Shown here piece by piece: positions 10,728 to 23,635 of a DNA stretch of 64,000 nt. The DNA comes from Aspergillus flavus. Lineage: Eukaryota > Ascomycota > Eurotiomycetes > Eurotiales > Aspergillaceae. Positions within the stretch are counted from its first letter, which is position 1; each line of letters starts with the position of its first letter. Below the pieces are notes generated by a model. That model worked only from the letters and a program-made list of their open reading frames with translations, was not told where the DNA came from and did no database searches. The stretch covers positions 2,170,001 to 2,234,000 of the forward strand of contig NC_092406.1 in assembly GCF_009017415.1 (NCBI RefSeq). The letters are read 5' to 3'. Both the position numbers and the translations under genes were made by a program.

Positions 10728-11757
10728 GGTGTCCAGTAAGATTGTATACTCCGACTATATGCAAGTAAATTGTCTCAAATGGCGATCTTTGCGACACTGG
10801 AATGCCGGAATAGATTCCCGAAGGAGATCTAATAGATCCCCCACACCAGAGAATGCACCATGCGCCAATAAAAAATGTTGATTTGAGCACGATACGTCAG
10901 TGACCCGATGAATCTTAGAGAGCGATCGCAAAGAACAGGATGAATCGAAGAGGTTTGTCCGGCTGAAAGTGATGATCGGATGTTTACCACCGTACGCGCT
11001 TCAGGATGGGGATGTAGATAGTAAGACGAAAGAAAGGCGGGGGAGGTAGGTGAGGAAGGATGAGAAGTTGAAGAACCGGGCGAAACAGCGATGAATCCTG
11101 AACAATTAGATCCAAGTCCAGAATAAAATCGATTTAACCAAGCAGGGGAACCATACCAACCGCGGTTTCGATCTCGTTTGCTACGGTAGGGAGATTGGAG
11201 GCTGGAATGTAGATGCATTTCGATTCTTCCAGCTCCGATCAACTGTTTTCCGTTTGGGGTTTAGCGGGCCAGCGCATATCCCGGACAACCAGCCGTTGAC
11301 TCAGCCATCATCAGCCGCGGACCGCCTGCCATTCTGGGCTGTATCGCATGCCGTGCCGGGTCCTTCATATCTTATCGGTCGCTCCCCAATCGATGACGAC
11401 TGCTCCAAATGTCATGAGTTGAGTCCGATGCTCATTTCTTTCTTTCTTTCCTTCTTTCTTTTGTATAAGTTTTCCAGAAAATACCTGGTGACGTCTTTGT
11501 TTTTTGGACTCGTTAGTGAATCGGCGGAAATATCCGAAACGAGGGGAAGCATCGATAAACTGGTCCCTTAACCACTGGGTTGATAAGCAACTACAAGTCG
11601 TGATAGCTCACACCCAGTTATCGCCGAGGCAAGGAGGTACTGATTCTCTGGATTCCGGTTGCTTGGCGAAGTGAAGAGGCGGAATATTGACTTTTGTCCT
11701 TTTCTCTCGTTTATCTTACAAACTCCCAGCGTGTGCAATTCACACCGTTCCGAGATC
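10728..11757. other. Divergent promoter region: b561-like (minus) and cystinosin-like (plus)
   Basis: 1.03 kb head-to-head spacer. A CTTT-rich run at about 11429-11461 precedes the cystinosin-like gene. No gene is seen in it. Confidence 0.55.
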
Positions 11758-12868
11758 ATGTCTTCTCAGCTAGAGATCTTCCTCAAGGCCCTTTCTCGGT
11801 ATGTGCTGCGGACATCGGCTACGGCCTTGGCGCGAGAATACCCCCGCTCTACTGACTCAGTGACACTGATACATTCTTTGGTACAGCCTCTTAGGATGGA
11901 TATAGTACGTCTTCACCTTGTGCTAACTTTCGCTCCACTTTCTGAAGCGGCTTGACGACGTATTGAACACCCCGAAGACTGACCCGTGAAGCACGCTATG
12001 TTGGTCCGCGTCCTTCTATCCTCAACCGATCTCCAACTTTCGGCGACGTTCGACAGTTGGATTAGCCATTGATTTCCCGACAGTTAATGCTTTGGGATAT
12101 GTGTGCTATACTGGGTATACAGCCGCCTTCCTATACTCTCCAGTGATTCGTCATCAATATGCTGCTCGTCATCCCGGGTCTGAAGGGTCTACCGTGCGAT
12201 TTAATGACTTTGCTTTTGCGGTCCACGCTATTATCCTCAGTATCTTAACGTACACGCAGTTTTGGCCCACGGTCTGGGGATTTAAGGTTTCGCGCTTCCA
12301 ACGAGTTAGTAAGCCGGTCGCAGGGTTGTTCTGGGGCTCTATCGCGGCCATTGCTATTTTAATCTTTATCGTCCTTGGTCAAAGCCCCGATGGGGGCTAT
12401 GACCCATCCACCTGGGGATGGATCGACGTGGTAAGCAGTCAAATGGGCCCGATGTACCTGCTTATTGCTAACATGCGACCCTATCTATTTTAGGTATACG
12501 GTCTATCCTACGTAAAACTACTGGTCACCATCACCAAGTATGTACCGCAGGCTTGGGTAAACTATAAGCGCAAATCCACCCAAGGTTGGCATATTGGTCA
12601 AATCTTGTTGGATCTAGTTGGCGGTGTCTTGTCCTTGATCCAATTGTTTCTCGACTCGAGTTTCGAGGAGGATTGGAGCGGCATCACGGGAAACCCTATC
12701 AAGTTCCTGCTGTCGAACGTTTCGATCCTTTTTGATTTTCTCTTCATGATCCAGCATTACATTCTCTATAGGGGTGCAGATGAGAAAGTAGCCAAGCATC
12801 AGGACCCAGACGTTACCACCCCTTTGTTGACCGAGTCCAACGGCGCACGGAGGACGGAAGATGTCTGA
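11758..12868 (+). CDS. Cystinosin-like lysosomal/vacuolar transporter (PQ-loop)
   Basis: Four exons, 11758-11798, 11887-11904, 11992-12430 and 12494-12868, encode 290 residues. Exon 2 is only 18 nt and completes the codons for the conserved LLGWIY. Both PQ-loop motifs are present: [18 protein letters not shown] near residue 25 and [19 protein letters not shown] near residue 180, followed by [13 protein letters not shown], as in cystinosin (human CTNS, yeast Ers1). Seven hydrophobic helices are visible. By family it exports cystine with protons from the lysosome or vacuole to the cytosol. The C-terminal [11 protein letters not shown] is a possible sorting signal. The acceptor of exon 3 (GTGAAG at 11986-11991) is weaker than the others, but the reading frame and the family sequence fix it. 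Confidence 0.9.
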
Positions 12869-14964
12869 GAGGACTGTGGAGAGATGCTGATAAAGCTGTG
12901 TAGTATTGGAAGGGATAGTATATACTTTCTTTTGGTATCTTTCCCCCCATTTTTTGAATTGCTTCATAGACTATTGTTTTTCTGGAGTTTGCCGCTTAAC
13001 GGCGAGATTTACACTACTCTCGGGTGAAGGATATGAATGTGATAGAAGTGAAGACTTGTGGGGCAGAAAATGCTCTTCCAGTGAGATGTCAGCTGAAACA
13101 TCGGACTAGACTTGACCCGTCCCGGCTCCAGAAGTAGGGTGTTGCACCAGCGCATGTATAGACTTGAGATGAAGAACCGACATTATCGTCAACTGATGAA
13201 CTACCGTGACACCGCTCTTTTTGCAGCTGCGGTGGCGCACCATTTGCTTAACCGTCCAATGGCTGTCGTGATGGCGCGTCTCCACCAGGGGGAATCCACC
13301 AATACGAGGCTTGAATCTATGCATATCTGTTGGAACCGCTGCAAGGCCGGTGGGAATGAGGCTTATCCGCTAGGACCCGAGGAGCGGTGGACATAACTGG
13401 ATTCGGTAATGGTCATGGCGTCGAGCGATTCGGCGGGACATTTTTTGGCATTGAAGCCCCAGCCTTGCTGCGGGGGGCCTGAAAGTACCAATTGCATCCC
13501 GGTAGATGTTGTTTTATGTCCTTCCCTATGCACACAATTGGCACAACCGCCAAAAGATCCTCCATCTGTCCATGGGACGTGAAGACAAGAGTCGGAGATC
13601 CCGGCCTGGGTCAAGGACAAGACCGGAGGCTGAGGCTCTGACTCCCTTCGCTTATAGATCCATGGATGGGCTTCCAGGGTACCCCCGAACACGGGATGAC
13701 TTTATGCAAGGTCACTGCAACCATACCAGCGCCAGTCACAGCCCACAACCATGCATAGCTTAGAATAGCGCCCTCGCAATGAGCATTCCTAATCCAGTCA
13801 AGTCGCAAAGACCATAACCGTGGTCTCGGCGTGAGTTTTTCAGCCCTACCAGGGAAAAGCCAAAGTGGAAAGTGGGACATGTTGGTGAATGCCAAAAAGA
13901 ACACTAGCGGTCGGGTGGTTGTCGATCTCTGATTTCTCTATCCGAGCGGGCCAATCAGGGCGAGCCACAGACACTGTCAGCCAAGTCATTGGTCTGAATG
14001 GGGGTTGGTTCCTCAGGCCCTTATTGGCAACCCAACGTAATGAGCTGCTAAGAATAATTAATTCTTTCCCTCCCAAGAAAGTATATTGGGATTTTATTCG
14101 AGTTGGTCATATTTGACTCTGTCTCCGGTCAAGCTCGGACTTGCCCCAGATCAACATAAACCGATTGAGAAGGAGTCCACCTCCCCACCCTTCCCACAGA
14201 TGTTTCTGATCCTCTCCCCGAGAGATCCAATTGAAGTCCTCATTTGTTCGCGGTATATGACCCAAGTCTAAGTTTAGGAACCTGAGGCGGTTCAAAATGT
14301 CTCTGATTTTTTGACTTCCTTTCGGCACGTGGACTCCAACCACAACCATAACCACAACAACTCGAAAATGGAGAAAGAAACCACTGCCCTTCCCTCCTGG
14401 CGATCACTCCATGGACAAAAAAAAAAAAAAAAGATCGCCAACGAAGCAATGGATGTACCGTGTACCTCACAGCCTTCCGAGACACATCTCTGGTTCAAAG
14501 TCACTTACAGACACGAACTCACCATTCATCTAGACTCCAACTAAACCCGTTTCACTGTCAGCTCGCAACAACCTACCACTGCATAGCCACCACGTCTTAC
14601 TTCCCAAACGGTTGTCCCTAAAACGTGGGGCCCTTGTTGATGTCACCAGCTGATATTATATATTTCTTCTTCTTCTTCTTTCGGATCGGAGATAAACGTT
14701 GGGTTCTTAATATTATAATTTGCATGATTATTAGTGATCATTCTTTTTCTTCTTTACTTCAATTCTTCTATATCATCCGTGCTTGCCATCCTTTCTTACC
14801 TGGATTTTAATCTACAACGGATATTGAACTGAACTGTGATCATATCTATATCTGCTTCCTATTCTACATACATACACAGACACATCACTAGTTACTAGAC
14901 CAACTAGACCTCTGTCCATAACCCAATTGTCAATCTATCAAACTGCCTCAATTGTATTGGGACC
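12869..14964. other. Long spacer upstream of C2H2 gene A
   Basis: 2.1 kb without a supported gene. It holds the 3' end of the cystinosin-like gene, a poly-A run at about 14418-14432 and a TTC-rich tract at 14666-14681 in the likely leader. An upstream ATG at 14640 opens a 57-codon frame ending at 14810; it could be a uORF if transcription starts further left, which cannot be judged here. Confidence 0.5.
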
Positions 14965-15882
14965 ATGGACCCATCCACCACCTTCGATCTACCAGCGGGA
15001 GACTACCCAGCTATAGATATCCAAAACGGCCTCGGCATCTCTATACTCCCCTCCAAACGCCAACCCGCATACACCCCCGAAGCCTGCTCATGCCCCCCAT
15101 ACCCACCCCAACAACACCTCTACACCCCACCAACCCTGCAACACTACGTCCTCCCAGATATGTCCGACATGGCCGACCTAATCCCCTACACAATGGAACG
15201 GGTGCATCTCCGCGAACCCCCAGAAGTGGAGAACAACATGTTCTACAACACCCCGTTCCGCCGCGCCGGAGACTTCTCCTCAGCCTCCTCCACATCAACC
15301 GCCTCCTCCACACAATACTCCACCTGCGACTCATTCGACAGCACAACCAACAGCACAGGCCACCTCCACCCAAACGACTACTACCAGGGCGGCGCAGAAT
15401 ACATGCACACCCCGTCCTCAATATCCTCCTCCCCTTACTACCCCCCGGACAACCACACAACTGCATACCCCAGCCCAACCTCCGCCACAGCAGCCGTAGT
15501 CTCCGCCTCTGCGTCATCAACGCGCTCGCTCTCCTCGCCCCCGCAAGGCTCCGCAAACCAAAAAGACCTCACGAATTACGGCATCCAGAACGCAGACCAG
15601 ACCTGGCGGTGCGCGTACCCGGGCTGCACGTCGCAGACGATCTTCCGGCGCGGGTGTGACCTCCGGAAACATTATAATCGGCACCGGAAGCATCTGTTTT
15701 GTCGGCATCGGGGGTGTCCGCAGGCGGTGGCCGGCGGGTTCTCGAGTAAGAAGGATCGGGATCGGCATGAGGCGAAGCATAATCCGGTGGTGTGTTGTGA
15801 GTGGGCGGGCTGTGAGAGGGTGTTTAGTCGGGTGGATAATATGAAGGATCATGTTAGGAGGATTCATCGGAGGAGGGAATGA
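14965..15882 (+). CDS. C2H2 zinc-finger transcription factor A (three fingers)
   Basis: A single exon of 305 residues. Residues 1-205 are Pro/Ser/Thr/Tyr-rich and disordered, with acidic patches that could activate transcription. Residues about 213-302 hold three C2H2-type fingers: RCAYPGC with HYNRH, FCRHRGC with HEAKH after GGFSSKKDRDR, and CEWAGC with HVRRIH after FSRVDNMKD. The protein ends four residues after the last finger. By family it binds DNA in the nucleus; targets are unknown. The long pyrimidine-rich leader fits a regulated gene. Coding-strand composition changes from C/A-rich in the first 600 nt to G-rich in the finger region. The neighbouring gene on the other strand encodes fingers of the same layout. 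Confidence 0.88.
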   Translation: MDPSTTFDLPAGDYPAIDIQNGLGISILPSKRQPAYTPEACSCPPYPPQQHLYTPPTLQHYVLPDMSDMADLIPYTMERVHLREPPEVENNMFYNTPFRRAGDFSSASSTSTASSTQYSTCDSFDSTTNSTGHLHPNDYYQGGAEYMHTPSSISSSPYYPPDNHTTAYPSPTSATAAVVSASASSTRSLSSPPQGSANQKDLTNYGIQNADQTWRCAYPGCTSQTIFRRGCDLRKHYNRHRKHLFCRHRGCPQAVAGGFSSKKDRDRHEAKHNPVVCCEWAGCERVFSRVDNMKDHVRRIHRRRE

Positions 15883-16264
15883 TCTCGCTCTCTTTCTCTT
15901 TATTCTTCATTTTTTGTTTCTGTGTTTTTCAATCCTTTTTTCTTTTCTCTTCTGATCGTTGCTTATGTTGGGTTTTAATGATGGGTGGGATGGGGGCGGA
16001 TACATGGATGAACCTGTACTGTATTATTAGACGATTTTCCTTTTGTCGATGACACGTGTAATTCTGTCAACTAGTTCAGCTGGCTATCACTTTTGACTCC
16101 TAGAATAGACAATGGAGTCTCATGACTATCTCCGCGAAACGACGCCGCTATTCCCTAGACGGACTCGTAAGAAAAAGAGATGGGAATGGATTCCATCTCC
16201 TGAAACGAAAAATGAAGCATAGCGGATTTTTTGGAAGAAAGAAATAACAATAAAAATGATTTAG

Positions 16265-16296
<32 letters not shown>

Positions 16297-16640
16297 CACT
16301 AGACGCCCAACCTCGAATCCTGATTCCTGTACAATCCCACGCTTCTTCATAAAACGTAGCGTATATCCGGGCATGAAACGAATGACAAACGATAAATGTG
16401 GCTCGTAACTCTAGACATCTGGTATCTCGAACAAGTAAACAACGGACAAGACAAAAAGAGAATGGTATGAGAAATATTGCAGAGATTCATAATGCATGCA
16501 CAGTGTACATCAAAAAGGCGGGGGAAAAGAAGGCAAAAACATCGTGAAGATGACCGCGTCATTCTCGATAATAGTGAGAAAGCCATCTCCTCACAGGCAG
16601 AAGTCGATACGTATGATGTGCATTTCATATAAACATTCAA
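15883..16640. other. Convergent 3' spacer between the two C2H2 genes
   Basis: Contains T-rich 3' flank of gene A, a 28-nt A run and the 3' flank of gene B. No gene is seen. Confidence 0.6.
16265..16292. repeat. Poly-A tract, 28 nt
   Basis: An uninterrupted run of 28 A on the plus strand lies between the convergent C2H2 genes. There is no obvious target-site duplication or retroposed gene body beside it, so it is taken as a simple homopolymer. Confidence 0.9.
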
Positions 16641-18303
16641 TCAAGGGTTGATCCGACGGCGGCGCCCTCGCGCGCTGCCTTCTGGTCTTTGTGAAAGGAC
16701 GAGCCGGAGCTGGGGGTCATCCTTGTTTTTGTCCACATGATGGACCCGCACGTGTCTGATTCCGTTAGCAACTTCAACACCGTTACGCATAGCAAACCAG
16801 GGGAAGCCTACCGCTGGAGGTTGTCGGGTCGTGGGTATTTATGTTGTTGGTCTGGACAGAACGGACACACGTAACCAGGGGAATTATGGACCAGGCCATG
16901 TCGGATCATCTCATTCTTGCGTTTGAACCCTTTCCCGCCAATTCCGCGAGGACAACCCTCAATGGGACAAAAATGGGGACGGTCTTGCGAGTGAACATTC
17001 GCGTGGGAGCTGTTCTGTATCAGCTTGAGTTCTGAAAACACTCAACGAATAACGAGAGTCATATATGATGGCGAAGTGCTGAGACCTACTTTAATAGGTA
17101 TTGAGTTTGGAAAGGCGGAGCGGTACACCCCGGATGCCGACATTTGTAGGCTCCTGAGGCGACAGCCGCATTGTGTTGCGGACTTGGATTGTATGGTGTC
17201 CGTTCACACGTGCCCCCTGGAGTTTGGTCTGTGGGTGTTGGGTAACTCGTGGCCGGGCTTTTTGCTTCACAATGTGTGATGTCATAGGTGGATGTAATAT
17301 AAGGTATGTCGGATTTCTGAGGTCTCCAGTACGAGCTCTGCGTTGCCGGAGACGACACGGCTGACAAGTCTTTGGTACTCGCAGGTGACAAATGCGAGTA
17401 AGGGCTAGGAGGGATCTGGGGAGGAGGAACGAAAGGGCTTGGTCGTTGATGCTCCCAGACAGGGTCACTCCTAAGTCCCGGTGGAGAACTCGCTGTGACG
17501 GGTGGCAGAGAATAGGGAGATGAGCCATTGACGCGTACAGCGGGTTCATTGACATGAGCAAGCCCACGTAGTGCAGTCTGAATGGGGGGCAGGGTGGTGG
17601 TATTGTCAGGGGAGTGAAACGGGGGCAGCACGTCCGGCGACGGATGTACGGAGATTGTGTATTGGCTTAAAGGCGGACTGAATGGTTTCTTCTCCGAGAT
17701 ACTGGGAAGGGCAGGCGGCGGTGGCTGGGAAATCTTTGGAGACAGGATATCCGTTTTCACGCCAGGACGCCTCTCAGGAGAAGGGATGTGTGATTTCACC
17801 GGGATCTCTGGAGGCTCCAAGGGTTCATCAATGGGCTTTGGCAGCTCTAACAGTGCAAGAGCGCGCTTAGCTGCTTCACTTGCATCCGTCTCTGATTGAG
17901 GCTCTCTAGGTTTTGCCGGCTCCACCACAGGGCTTTCTAGCTTTGGCTTCTCAGGCTTAACGATAGGCCTCTCCAGCAAATCATCACAGAGGATATCACG
18001 GAAGTGCTCTGGGCGAAGTGGATCAGATCTCTCATAGTTGGCAATATCAGGTCGGTTAGGGTCTATATAGCTGATCAGCACCGAGTTGGCCTCGCTTGAT
18101 TCGGGCCTGTATGGGTTCGATTGAGGCTTACGGGAACAGTCCGGTGTTCCCTCGCCTGGAGAATATTTAAATTCGCCTTCGGGCTCTTTAGTCTCCTTGA
18201 TCAAAAAAGGAGGAGTCGGATCTTTGTGGGGCTTATAATCCGGCTTGGTCGCCTCCAGCCCTGGAGAACGACGGTCCTCGTCGGGATCATATGATTCTGT
18301 CAT
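16641..18303 (-). CDS. C2H2 zinc-finger transcription factor B (three fingers)
   Basis: Three exons on the minus strand, 17090-18303, 16812-17009 and 16641-16755, give 508 residues. The first intron (17010-17089) is fixed by finger 1: joining gives YLLNSHANVHS, a form common in fungal C2H2 proteins, with phase 2 on both sides. Residues 1-380 are Pro/Ser/Glu-rich and disordered. Fingers span about residues 384-476: YKCRHPGC with HANVH; HFCPIEGCP, GGKGFKRKNEMIRHGLVH; and YVCPFC with YPRPDNLQRHVRVHH. The basic tail RGRRRRINP resembles a nuclear localisation signal. The chosen start (MTESYDPDEDRR) is the first Met of the family-like region; an in-frame ATG at 18453 exists but its extra 50 residues look like translated leader. 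Confidence 0.85.
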
Positions 18304-21300
18304 GGAGGCGGCGGTTTTTGACGCATCAGGTGCGCCGCACCTTCTATAGTTTACTCCGGCCTTTTGAGACCACCCTTTGCTCTGAACCCGTTGAAACACC
18401 GGCTCAGAGCCTGACTGCCCGCCTAGCGAATGTACAATAAAGAAAATAAACAACTGGGGTGCGCTTGGCCACCCGACTGAGCCCCAGATATCCTGTTGCC
18501 TGTTAGTTCGCGCCCAGCAAGAAATTTGAGAAAAGAATCAGACTCGAAGGCTGAGAACAATCGCTGAGCAGGGAACTGATAAGGATGTCGATGAATTCGT
18601 AACATGTATAGACCATAGCAAACAAAAATCCAGACCAAAGTTGGGAATAAACAAGGACAAATGGGGAGGGGGAGAAGAAAATAACAATTCAACTACGGCT
18701 GCAGCGACTAATAAGACAAGCAATAACCCACTCCCAGAGACGTTGTGGGATCAATCAAGCTCCGATGTCAGAAAAGATGGAGACCCCATGAGTGCTACCA
18801 TGTCGGGTCAACCACCTGACATTAGACCAATCACCACGACATCGGTGGTGCGTGCAGGAGACCTCCTAACAGAGAACAGGAATGGGGTGCACTATTGGGG
18901 TGTGGAGTCTTGGATTTTTTTCACCCTCAAGACGCCCCCGATTTTGCCGCTCTTACCGTAGACAGGGTAAATCAAAAATAAACAAATAAATAAAAGAAAC
19001 AGGAACAGGAACAAAAGATAGCTCATTAAAGATGCAGAATAAGCTCACCTGCTGAAGGAACTTGAGACACGGAGTACACGGCAGAATTCAGGCACCCGCC
19101 GGCTTTAAAGATGAGGCTCAATCGGAGACAATTTGCACGTCACGATTGAGGGTACGGAGATGATGCGCCGTCCGCATGAGATTGAGAACCGCAAATCCCA
19201 AGGGGTTTGTGGGGAGTAGGCGCACCAAAAATTGGTAAGAGGGATAATGAGGATGGGACGATATCCAAGATAGGCGACGATCAGAATGGTGGTGATAATC
19301 CAGGCGACGACCCAAGTAGTAGCCGCCGGCTTGGAAACAAGTGGGGGGGGGCGAGAGGAAAAACAACAGTGGTTTATGGCACAGGCATAATAATCTCAGC
19401 GGCGGCGCCCGTGTGGGTTGCAGGAGCAATGATTGTCAGATGGACAAGCCAAGAGAAGGGAAATTGACAATAATAATAGGAACAATAATAATGGGGGAAC
19501 CAGGAAGACCAAAGGATAATAACGATCACAATAATAGTAATGGCATTAAGAGAGCATTACTATTATAATAAAATTATAATGATGGTCGAGAAACGGCTGG
19601 TGAAAGGAAGCTAATAGTACTGGGAGCGGGAGTGACCGCCTGGCAAAAGGCTGGCTTTTTAGTTCGAAGCGGTCAGCGAGGGTCGAAACCCGAGAAGGGG
19701 GTCGTCGCAGAGAATTAAAAAAGAAAAAGGGAAAAAATTGAAAATGAAAAAAAAAGAGAGATTGGACACAGTCAGGATGGATTCTTAGTTAAGTCAGCTA
19801 GGATTCTTCTCATTGAGGAGAAAAGGAATCTGAAGGAGATCCACTACCGGCCGAGCTGGAACCCGGGCCTTGGGTGGAGAACAAGCAACGAGCGAGACAC
19901 CAGCAATGCGATGTCAGGTCAACATTTGTCTACTTTCCGTCATTCGAACCTTTTAGCCTTCCTCTGGGGGGAAGGATAATCCAGACGGTCCCCCCTCTCT
20001 TGACAGTTTCGGAATTGAATTCCAAGAAATAAATAGTAAAATAGGTCGAAACGGCCGGAGGGGGACGGCGGGCTGGAAGCTGACTCTAGACGCGCCAAAA
20101 GGAAAAGTGGGGGTGAGCAACCAGGGGAGGAAATTCAGAGACAGACAAGAGGTTAAGTTGAGTGACCTGAGACCAGACACCAGTTGAAGAAGAAAAAAGT
20201 ACTTAGTGAGGTATCCACGATCGTTCTCCAGATCCAGTATAATAGAAGATTTGACTCAGAGGGGAGAAGAGTAGAAATGGATAGTATTCAGAAGAGAGAA
20301 TTTCCATCCTGACCATATCCGAGTTCTTTTTTTTCTTGATTTTTTCCCACATTAATTCTCTCGGGCTCCTACTGACAATCGCCCTCTTCATGGCACGTCC
20401 ACGAGGCCGAACCAGCCGCAGTTCCACATCACACTAAACCCAAACGGTCCGGAACACTTTTGAGGCTCTCCGCGGATGCACGGTGATTGGCGGGGACCAG
20501 GCGGCCAAAACGAGGAGGCTGAACTGTTCTCTGCATCGAACCGCCATAGAACCTTGGGCACTCGCTTGTTGTTCATCTGAAGATGATTGACCCGGGGTGA
20601 CTCAAAATTGGAAAGCTAGATCGATGACTGGCCTCATCGCTGATGTGGCCATTCTTCGCCATGCAGTTAATCGTGTCTAATCTTTTTCTTTGCTCACATT
20701 TTATTTTATTTTATTTTTTTTTTTTTACTTTCTAGTCCATGTTATTTTAGTTAATTTATCCCTGTGTTACTACCGTCCACTATTGCCTTAGTCATCCATC
20801 CAAGAGCACAATTTCTCCGATACGTCTTCCGCAATAGCCTAAGTCTTGAGGCGACAAGGCTTTTAACTCCCTTGTTGGCTTGACCGCCACGCAACCTTAG
20901 AACTACTTATTCCAGTCTAGTCTCCTGGCTCACTAGTCATCAACCCTGAATCGACCGGATCAAAGCGTTTTGTGCGTCGGGGGGAAAATAAATAAAAATT
21001 CCAAAAACCCCCCCAAAAAAGAGGAGAAGTAATCGTAATCAATAATTAGGGGTAAATAACTTGGAGAAAAAAAAAAAAAAATAAGAAAATAAAAAATAAT
21101 TCCAGAACCAGGACTCAGATTACCAAGGACAGAGTAAAAAGGGGCATGACCCCCGAGGGCTTTATTCTTAACCAGCGAATCCCCGTCATCAGTGACCAAC
21201 ACAAGGCCCATTATCATCCTTCTGAACGTTGGGTTGAGATCTCTTCGGATAATTATGATCAGGTCGTCCATGATGTTAATCTTGTTTTGCTATTCTCTAC

Positions 21301-23635
21301 TAGTACGGAGTAGGTAGTGTACGACTACGGTAGCACCCTGGAACCATAGACTGGGCCCCATCTGCCCGTTTGATTCTGATTGCAACCAGTCAGGATCCCG
21401 ATAGGAAATGGGGATGGGCACTATTGCAGCAAGTTTAGCGTGGTCCTGAAGAATCACGCGTGTTCGGTGTGAGGCTGTACGGAAGCAAAGTTAGACTTGA
21501 GGGTCAGAAGAGAGAGTATGTGTGTGTGAGAGAGACTCAGAGCGAAAGGAGGGGGCAATTTCGTGCTACGCCTGTCACTCTGCAGGAGATGATCGGGCCA
21601 GAGATGTAGCCCCACGTTGGACCGGTCTCCACTTAGGATTGCACTACTTGCTGTAAGTTGCCAGTAGGAGTTATTCATGGGCTTGGGGTGACCAGAGAAG
21701 TCATTATGCATCGACGGTACTACCTCCTACGTCGTGCACAATCAACCTTTTAGCGATCAAGTGGGCGTCGCTGATGTTCGTCTAGATGGATTCTAGCGCT
21801 AGTATAATAACAAGCATCAAGCCACGAATACGAATAGCTCCAACAATAAGGCATCCACCGCATAAAGTATATCTTCCCCGAGCGATCTTGGTTGAATTCT
21901 ACTTCTTTTTCTCTATGCTTCGTTCGATCTTGTATCAACGATTGCGATTGATTTCCGAATGGTGGACGGAGTTCCAATCTTGGAACCCTTTCGCAGATCT
22001 TTCTTCGCCTCTGAGTGATTGCAGATCCATCAGCAGGATGCAGGACCTGGGCAGATTTTCTCTGTCCAACATTTACCCATGGATGCTCCGCCCTAATATT
22101 GGCAATTGGCCGGGAACCCAAAGCCCCTCTTTCAACTTCCAGCCTCTTAACATTCGATGCTGCCTAGACTTTTTGTTTTTCTTTTCTTTTTTCCTTTTGT
22201 TTTCCTCTCTCCCAACGGCCACTATCGAGTCTAGTGGCAAAAGGTTTAATTGTAAACTCGATAAGAAGTCAAACAAACTACCATCCTTCAATCCTTTTCC
22301 TCCTGTTCTCGGTAGGTGGGGATTCTATATATCCCCGTCTATTTGGTTATACTCCGTTTTTAACGGACACAGGAATCGGATGCCTGCACTCCCGACAGGT
22401 AGTATGACTGAAAAAAAGGTCTCACTCATGGATTTATTTCTCGCAAGCACAAACGCGGCCCGCTCCGGGCCCCATTTTCATCTGAATGGATACAACCAAA
22501 GACAAAAACTAACCAGGGTCACATCCCTTCCCCAACCATCTTAGTTTCCTGTGTCAATTAATTTATCAAGCATTCCTGACGCTCATAACGTGATCCGTTA
22601 TTGACATCATATGGATAATTTGTTTCCGGTAAGCACCGAGTTGATCATTTCATATTTTTTTTTCTTTTTTTTCGCACCTGGAGGTGAGGCGCCGTTTCGG
22701 CCATCGAACGATGAGTCTGCAGGGATCTCTCGATCGGGGCATTTTTGTCAAGTGGGATGGTATTCAACGGTGTGGGCCAATGGGTGAGATTGATCCTGGT
22801 CGCCGCAGAAAGGTGAGGGTCAAACCCCACTGTGATTATGGAGACGGAGGGAATGAGAAGGAGAGCGAGGGAGAGAGGGAGAAGGACTAAAAGTTAGGTA
22901 GCCCTCGCTTCTCCGTCAATCCCCTCATGAGACTCTTCGTCAGGACCTGTTGTTGGTTTGTCATGTTCAGTTAGGGTAGCATTGGACTTCCTAGCACGTA
23001 GAACTATTGCTTTGATATATGTATGGGATGTGATGTCGTGACTGTAGTAGTAGCTGTTCAATGGTCGGTTCCTCAGCCCGGACTTGCCCGATGTTTTCTT
23101 TTCTTACCCGCCTTTTTAACCCTTACATGAGGCAACGAAGAAAACAAAGCACATGAGCCGCACCCAATTATCATGGTCCAAGCGGCTCACTGCTGACATT
23201 GCGTTGGTGACTGTTCACTGGACCACCCAATCCTGGGTGCATATACGAGTCAGCTTCCGAATCTCCGATCGTGGAAACAAATCTGCTTGTCACCCGAATG
23301 CTTCCAACGGTAAGGATTGATGTAGAAGTCCTGCCAATTACGTCGACAACTGCTTGGGCTTACGCCTGCCATCTTGGGAACAATAGTCTCTATTCGTCAT
23401 CTACCTGAGCTTGCATTATCGTGCTTGCGTATGTATGGGTTTCGGTATAAATCACAAACTATGAATACCCGATGGGCCCTCATGCACCAATGGCTACCCC
23501 TCGTCCCAGGTTCTGCCAGCCATCCCCTCTGCTTATCGCATATACTTCGTTGGCCTACACGCCACAGGTCTACGGGCAGGGTCCACATTAGGTTCATTCT
23601 AGCGGTCGGAGGAGATTGGACGCGTAGCAGAAAAG
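18304..23635. other. Gene-poor region, 5.3 kb
   Basis: No supported gene. It holds the presumed promoter of C2H2 gene B, AAT-rich runs at 19467-19493, a T/ATTTT tract at about 20697-20728, an A run at 21068-21081, one TACGGAGTA motif at 21304-21312, and many pyrimidine tracts. The longest frame (21786-22544) lacks family likeness and has runs of hydrophobic residues typical of translated T-rich spacer. A non-coding transcript cannot be excluded. Confidence 0.5.

Noticed and set aside
14952..15659. 235-residue frame overlapping C2H2 gene A
   Set aside because: Shadow of the gene in another frame; its Pro/Arg/His-rich residues come from the C-rich codons of the real frame.
16265..16292. A28 tract as a retroposon tail
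   Set aside because: No element body, target-site duplication or coding remnant next to it.
17086..18453. Start of C2H2 gene B at 18453
   Set aside because: In frame, but the extra 50 residues look like translated leader; 18303 begins a more typical sequence. Not fully excluded.
21786..22544. 252-residue plus-strand frame in the gene-poor region
   Set aside because: Translated T-rich spacer with runs of Phe/Leu/Ser, no family likeness, no sensible codon pattern and no supporting exon structure.
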